Shown here: piece after piece, positions 23,679 through 27,768 of the stretch
Numbering within the stretch: position 1 is the stretch's first letter
Layout of the letters: each line of letters opens with the position of its first letter
NCBI GenBank assembly: GCA_022013615.1
Contig: JAKLQB010000650.1
Location: 1-27,768, forward strand
Source of the DNA: Desulfobacterales bacterium
GTDB lineage: Bacteria > Desulfobacterota > DSM-4660 > Desulfatiglandales > Desulfatiglandaceae
Reading direction: 5' to 3'
Length of the DNA stretch: 27,768 bases
The notes under the pieces: generated by a model
The model's database searches: none
Told to the model about the DNA's origin: nothing
The model's input: the letters and a program-made list of their open reading frames with translations, nothing else
Program-made: the position numbers and the translations under genes

Positions 23679-25208
23679 TTGATCAGAATATTAACCGATT
23701 TATTTGTTAACAGTTTCAAAAAAAATGGCCCAAAGACAGCTATTATCTTCCTAAAAAGAGGTGAGATTATCTTGCGGGCTTCCTTCTCAGACTTAGATAA
23801 AGAGTCCAACAGTATGGCCAATGTATTTCTGGAAATGGATGTCAAAAAGGGGGACCGTGTAATCCTCTATATACCTAAGTGTCTTGAGCATGTGGTAGCC
23901 CACCTTGCCATCCAGAAAATCGGGGCCATAATAGTCCCATTAAACCCGGGGTTTAAGAAAAAAGAGATGGAATATTTTCTAACCGACTCCGGAGCAAAAA
24001 TGGCCATCGTTGGAAAATCTGAAGAAACCTTAATGCGTGAATTAAAATACAAACTGGAACTGATCACTGTTGATACAAATCTTCCCTATTATAACTGGAA
24101 AAAGGTATTCTCCCGGGCCTCAACTATAATGCCAATTGCTGAAATAGGCCCCAATGATCCAGCAATGATCATCTATACCTCAGGGACAACAGGTCAACCT
24201 AAAGGGGCCGTGCTTACCCATGGAAATTTAGCCCATGATGCCCTCAATATCATTAAAATATGGGAAATAACGGATACCGATGTTCTATGTCACACCCTCC
24301 CTTTATTCCATATACATGGGCTTTGTTTTGCAATGCACACGTCCCTGATAGCTGGCGCCAAAATGGTCATGCTTGAGGAATTCAGAGCGGATCGAGTCAT
24401 CAATGTCTTATCACAGACGGAAGGCGAACTTGCCTGTAATGTTTTTATGGCTGTTCCAACTATGTACACCAATATGATCAATTCCCTTAAAGGAAAAACT
24501 ATTGACTTTAGCCATATACGATTGCTCACTTCTGGTTCTGCTCCATTGTTGCCCGGAGACTTTTATAAAATAAAGGAGGTCTTTGGTCAGGAACCTGTTG
24601 AGAGAGAGGGAATGACAGAAACCGGGATGAATTTTTCAAATCCTGTAAGGGGTAAAAGAAAGCCCGGGTCCATCGGATTGCCCCTGCCAGACCTTGATGT
24701 GAGGATTGTAGACCCTGACACCTTTGCGGATGTGGATCCAGGCCAGGAGGGCGAAATTTGGCTTAGGGGCCCGGCCGTTACCCCGGGTTACTGGCGAAAG
24801 CCTGAGGAGACAGCAAAGGCGTTTGAAGAAGGCTGGTTCAGGACCGGTGATCTGGGAAGGGTCGATGAAGACGGATACTACTACCTGACAGACCGCATCA
24901 AGCATATTATCATCTCAGGGGGCGAAAATGTGTCCCCAAAGGAGGTTGAGGTAGTTATAAACCAGATTGAGGATGTGGTTGAGTCTTCGGTGGTTGGAAT
25001 CCCGGACGAAAAATGGGGAGAAAAGGTGGTTGCAGCCGTTGTCAAAAAATCTGGCTCCGGGATTGAACCAGGAGAGATAATAAACTACTGTAAGGAACAT
25101 CTCCATAACTGGAAATGCCCCAAGGACATTATTTTTCTGAAAGAATTGCCAAAAAATAATATGGGAAAGGTACTGAAAGAAGAGGTAAAGAAATCTTTTA
25201 AGCACTGA
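23679..25208 (+). CDS. AMP-forming acyl-CoA synthetase (malonyl-CoA-synthetase-like class I)
   Basis: The start is TTG 23679, with TAGGTAGGAG eight bases before. It gives 509 residues beginning MIRILTDLFVNSFKKNGPKT. Adenylating-enzyme motifs are complete: P-loop YTSGTTGQPKG (166-176), EREGMTETG (308-316, normally ERYGMTE), GWFRTGD (385-391), DRIKHIIISGGENV (405-418) and the C-terminal catalytic lysine in NMGKVLKEEV (K497). The chain makes acyl-AMP and then acyl-CoA. Overall resemblance to malonyl-CoA synthetases (KFRAD-type and PTMYTNMI blocks) suggests a short-chain or dicarboxylic acid, but this is only an impression. A TRAP importer upstream makes it the probable first enzyme acting on the imported acid. 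Rare TTG initiation would keep its level low. Confidence 0.9.
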   Translation: MIRILTDLFVNSFKKNGPKTAIIFLKRGEIILRASFSDLDKESNSMANVFLEMDVKKGDRVILYIPKCLEHVVAHLAIQKIGAIIVPLNPGFKKKEMEYFLTDSGAKMAIVGKSEETLMRELKYKLELITVDTNLPYYNWKKVFSRASTIMPIAEIGPNDPAMIIYTSGTTGQPKGAVLTHGNLAHDALNIIKIWEITDTDVLCHTLPLFHIHGLCFAMHTSLIAGAKMVMLEEFRADRVINVLSQTEGELACNVFMAVPTMYTNMINSLKGKTIDFSHIRLLTSGSAPLLPGDFYKIKEVFGQEPVEREGMTETGMNFSNPVRGKRKPGSIGLPLPDLDVRIVDPDTFADVDPGQEGEIWLRGPAVTPGYWRKPEETAKAFEEGWFRTGDLGRVDEDGYYYLTDRIKHIIISGGENVSPKEVEVVINQIEDVVESSVVGIPDEKWGEKVVAAVVKKSGSGIEPGEIINYCKEHLHNWKCPKDIIFLKELPKNNMGKVLKEEVKKSFKH

Positions 25209-25210
25209 AA

Positions 25211-25242
25211 ATAAAAATACCCCGCAGTTTGCTGCGGGGTAT
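25211..25242 (-). terminator. terminator oriented for the minus strand
   Basis: ATACCCCGCAG (25217-25227) and CTGCGGGGTAT (25232-25242) form a perfect 11-bp stem with a 4-nt loop. Read on the minus strand the stem is followed by TTTTTATTTT; on the plus strand only CAAAATAAATG follows. It therefore best serves a gene coming from the right, namely the biotin carrier fragment that ends at 25333, though it may also stop the ligase transcript. Confidence 0.7.
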
Positions 25243-25332
25243 CAAAATAAATGATTTTGTGCCTTTTAACGAGGCAGTCTCCGGGGAGTTATATCAGAAA
25301 ATATCGAAAATTCGTCCTCCGATTCATACCTG

Positions 25333-25447
25333 TTACTCAAGCACCACAAGAGTAGCCTCCGCCTCCACGGCATCTCCCTTCTTGCATTTCACCTCTTTTA
25401 CCGTGCCGGATTCGCTGGCAACCACAGGCAGTTCCATCTTCATGGCC
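25333..25447 (-). pseudogene. biotin carboxyl carrier protein, C-terminal fragment
   Basis: The minus strand from 25447 reads AMKMELPVVASESGTVK, then EVKCKKGDAVEAEATLV, then VLE and a TAA stop at 25333-25335. AMKM is the biotinylation motif with the acceptor lysine, and the rest is the second half of a biotinyl domain, ending where such carriers end. Everything upstream of AMKM is missing: beyond 25447 the DNA belongs to a TRAP permease gene, and the expected V-L-E before AMKM is absent. A carrier of this kind is the required partner of GcdA-type carboxyltransferases, and its terminator is still in place (25211-25242). The 37-residue remnant cannot be functional alone. Confidence 0.8.
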
Positions 25448-26551
25448 TTTATACTTCAACGCTCGGGCGTCATAGAAGATCTATTCACTGTTATGCGCAT
25501 GTGGTTCGGGCCCTTTCGCGGCGGGTTAGCCATCGGAACGGTGATCATTTGCACCGTCATGGCAGCTATGACCGGTATCGTTGGCGCGGCCGTGGCTACC
25601 ATGGGTATCCTGGCCCTGCCTGCCATGCTCAACCGCAAATACGACAAACGCATCGCCCTGGGTTGCATTTGCGCTGGCGGTACTTTAGGCATTCTTATCC
25701 CACCCAGCGTTATTACCGTCGTCTATGCTGTTACGGCCGGCGTGTCCATTGGTAAGATGTTTATGGGCGGCGTTGGGCCAGGCATTTTGCTGTCTTCTCT
25801 TTTCATCATATACATTGCTGTGCGATGCTGGCTTCAGCCGGAACTTGGCCCTGCCCCGTCAAAACAGGAGCGTGAACAGTACTCGTTCAAGGTCAAGCTC
25901 ATCGCTCTCAGGGCTGTCATCCTGCCCATCCTGCTCATCATAGGTGTGCTCGGCTCCATCTATGCCGGGATCGCCAGCCCCACCGAGGCGGCCGGGGTAG
26001 GCTGCGTTGGGGCCATCATATCAGCCGCCATCTATCGTAAGCTGACCTGGGAGAACATCAGGGAGTCAGTTTACTCCACTGCCAGGACCACTGCTATGAT
26101 CCTGTGGATCACTATTGGCGCCCGCTGCTTTATCTCAGTCTTCTCGGCCGTGGGCGGCGACGAGCTGATTGCGCATTTCGTTTCTGGCATGGAGATAAAC
26201 CGCTGGATCGTTCTAATTCTGATACAGCTAATGCTTGTCTTTCTCGGCCTCTTTTTGGACGAAATCGGCATCATCCTGCTCTGCGTACCCATCTTTCTAC
26301 CTATTATTAAGGCACTGAATTTTGATCCGATCTGGTTCGGTATCCTGTTTCTGGTCAACGCCCAGATGGACTACATCACCCCGCCCTTCGGCTACACCCT
26401 ATTCTACCTGAAGGGCGTGGCCCCGGAAGGTGTGACCATGGGTGATATTTATCGCTCCATCATTCCCTTCGTTCTTCTTCAGGCTATAGGGCTGGCGCTA
26501 TGCATGCTCTTTCCACAGATCGTGCTCTGGCTTCCCAATTTGATGAAATAA
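25436..26551 (+). pseudogene. TRAP transporter large permease (DctM) lacking its N-terminus
   Basis: From IFMAFILQRSGVIEDLF onward the protein is a normal DctM: FRGGLAIGTVIICTVMAAMT, GIVGAAVATMGILALPAML, GGTLGILIPPSV, ASPTEAAGVG, and AQMDYITPPFGYTLFYLKG near the end. From ATG 25442 it would have 369 residues, against about 430 in the family, so about 60 residues with the first membrane segments are gone. The open frame continues left to 25229, but that part is antisense to the biotin carrier fragment and begins in a terminator loop, so it is not DctM sequence. No ribosome binding site precedes 25442, and no DctP or DctQ gene is nearby. It is probably non-functional. It is GC-richer than the genes to its left. 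Confidence 0.75.
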
Positions 26552-26773
26552 TACCGGAAAAACAATTTGCATCTTGTAATACATTGAGTATAATGAAACA
26601 CGTAATGGAGGTTAAAGTCTTGGGCCAGCCCATCATCATACTTCTTACATCATATCGAGAACGGCTTTGCATCCGCAAACAGTGTGACGTCCTTATTACT
26701 CTTAACCCAACATACTACAAAAACGATTTCCCGGAATTGGCAATCCTTGATTAACTTCTGAAAGCTGTATGAA

Positions 26774-27628
26774 ATGGAAAAACTCGTCATCACCGTAGCA
26801 TTAACTGGAAACGTTCCGACTAAGCAGATGAATCCCCACGTGCCTGTTACTCCTGATGAAATTGCCGCCGATGTCCGCAGGTGTGCTGATGCGGGAGCAG
26901 TCCTCTTTCACGTGCATGCCAGAGATGCCCGGCACCAGCCTACCCTGGAGCCATCTGCTTATAAGAAAAATGTCTGCAAAATCAAGGAGATTGCCCCTGA
27001 AGTTATTATTCAGTTGTCCACAGGGGGCAGGGCTGGAAAAGATTGGGAAGCGAGGGTTAATCCCATCCGCTTGCTTCCGGAAATGGGCTCTTTTACCACG
27101 GGTTCTAACAACCTCCCGGGCATCGTCTATGAAAACTCACCTCAATTCATTGAATATCTGGCCCGGGTTTATCAGGAAACAGATGTTAAGCCTGAAATCG
27201 AAGTTTTTGAAACCGGCATGATAAACAATGCTATGTACCTACAGAATAAGGGGCTGATACGCCCTCCCCTTCATTTTGATTTTGTTCTGGGAGCCCCTGG
27301 CGCCATGCCGGGAACTTTAAAAAACCTGCAATTCCTGTCGGAAACCATTCCTCAAGACTCCACATGGACAGTGGCGGGCATCGGCAAGGCTGAGATTCCC
27401 TTATCCACTGCCGCAATCGTCATGGGCGGACATGTGCGCGTGGGGCTTGAAGACAATCTATCTATGCCCGATGGTTCCCAGGCATCCAACCCCTTGCTGG
27501 TTGAAAAGATTGTTCGCATCGCCCGTGAAGTGGGCCGGAAAATAGCTACACCTGATGAGGCCCGTTCCATTTTGTCTCTCAACCCCACTTATAAGGACCG
27601 AATTTTGAATTTGTCCAGTCAACTCTGA
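26774..27628 (+). CDS. BKACE family (DUF849) beta-keto acid cleavage enzyme
   Basis: The 284-residue protein is a zinc-dependent TIM-barrel enzyme that condenses a beta-keto acid with acetyl-CoA to give acetoacetate and a new acyl-CoA. Metal ligands are in LFHVHARD (H46, H48) and in VRVGLEDN, where R222, E226 and D227 have the same spacing as R226, E230 and D231 of the founding enzyme Kce. QLSTGG (S82) and EVFETGM (143-149) also match. Kce acts on 3-keto-5-aminohexanoate of lysine fermentation; other members take other keto acids, so the substrate is open. The ATG at 26774 has only a weak ribosome binding site. It follows the truncated TRAP permease gene by 222 bp and shares its higher GC content. 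Confidence 0.9.
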   Translation: MEKLVITVALTGNVPTKQMNPHVPVTPDEIAADVRRCADAGAVLFHVHARDARHQPTLEPSAYKKNVCKIKEIAPEVIIQLSTGGRAGKDWEARVNPIRLLPEMGSFTTGSNNLPGIVYENSPQFIEYLARVYQETDVKPEIEVFETGMINNAMYLQNKGLIRPPLHFDFVLGAPGAMPGTLKNLQFLSETIPQDSTWTVAGIGKAEIPLSTAAIVMGGHVRVGLEDNLSMPDGSQASNPLLVEKIVRIAREVGRKIATPDEARSILSLNPTYKDRILNLSSQL

Positions 27629-27660
27629 CCTGTAAAACGGGTGGCTTTCACCGAACTTTT

Positions 27661-27692
27661 TTCACCGCAAAGACGCAGAGGTCGCAGAGAAA
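27661..27692. repeat. CACCGCAAAGACGCAGAG-type intergenic repeat
   Basis: TTCACCGCAAAGACGCAGAG followed by GTCGCAGAGAAA has internal near-copies of GCAGAG. Sequences of this kind occur in intergenic DNA of many environmental bacteria. No function is known to me. Confidence 0.45.
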
Positions 27693-27706
27693 TGATTTGT
27701 TATTTT

Positions 27707-27768
27707 GCTTTTCGCTGACCCCGAAGGAATAGGCTCCGCATTCCATGGGGCGGAGGACGCCGAAAAGC
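27707..27768. repeat. inverted repeat at the right edge
   Basis: GCTTTTCG (27707-27714) is matched by CGAAAAGC at 27761-27768, with GC-rich sequence between. The window ends at the right arm, so the element may continue outside. Confidence 0.4.

Noticed and set aside
25229..25435. N-terminal part of the apparent 440-residue DctM frame
   Set aside because: It is antisense to the biotin carrier remnant, starts with TTG in a terminator loop and has no permease-like hydrophobic segment.
26593..26754. 53-codon frame between the DctM relic and the BKACE gene
   Set aside because: There is no ribosome binding site and no recognisable domain. A faint resemblance of VLGQPIIIL to other families is too short to use.

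Overview
The window looks like a piece of an anaerobic, probably sulfate-reducing or syntrophic Desulfobacterota (deltaproteobacterial) chromosome. This rests on gene content (glutaconyl-CoA decarboxylase-type carboxyltransferase, TRAP/TAXI import, acyl-CoA enzymes, a KamA-type radical SAM protein) and on palindromic repeats of the CTCGTAAAAAGTC kind. It is an inference; there is no rRNA or other marker gene here. I saw no tRNA, CRISPR array, transposase or prophage gene.

Left part (1-9955), nitrogen-compound uptake and hydrolysis. A wrecked DUF1989 (urea carboxylase-associated) gene at 411-687 faces a minus-strand pair: an ATC-hydrolase-family protein (1644-2117) and a nitroreductase with an N-terminal extension (711-1601). 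After a 768-bp spacer holding a MITE-like palindrome comes a polyamine/opine-type ABC operon: two permeases (2886, 3760), a small unknown protein (4563), a Tat-exported binding protein (4835) and the ATPase (6069). A proline-racemase-family enzyme (7275) and a YtcJ-like amidohydrolase (8309) follow, overlapping by ATGA. Together they suggest import and breakdown of a nitrogen-containing small molecule whose identity the sequence does not reveal.

Centre (9989-12460). An 823-residue KamA-like radical SAM protein on the minus strand, behind a near-consensus sigma-70 promoter. Its C-terminal third repeats part of the radical SAM half, but without the cluster cysteines and without the candidate PLP lysine.

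Right part (12991-25208), organic-acid catabolism. A crotonase-fold hydratase, a GcdA-type biotin-dependent carboxyltransferase and an HMG-CoA-lyase-like enzyme form a tight operon. They are followed by a PAS-AAA+-Fis sigma-54 activator (17244). Next to it lie a good -24/-12 promoter and upstream palindromes, ahead of a class III CoA-transferase, a TAXI receptor, a fused TRAP permease and an AMP-forming acyl-CoA ligase. Possible sigma-54 promoters also precede the hydratase operon and the TAXI gene. The likely picture is one inducible route: import by TRAP, activation by the ligase or CoA-transferase, then hydration, (de)carboxylation and cleavage.

Right edge (25208-27768). A rearrangement scar: the last 37 codons of a biotin carrier gene on the minus strand, with what looks like its own terminator, are joined head-on to a TRAP DctM gene lacking its N-terminus. 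The junction sits in the biotinylation motif. A complete BKACE (DUF849) gene and repeat-rich DNA end the window.
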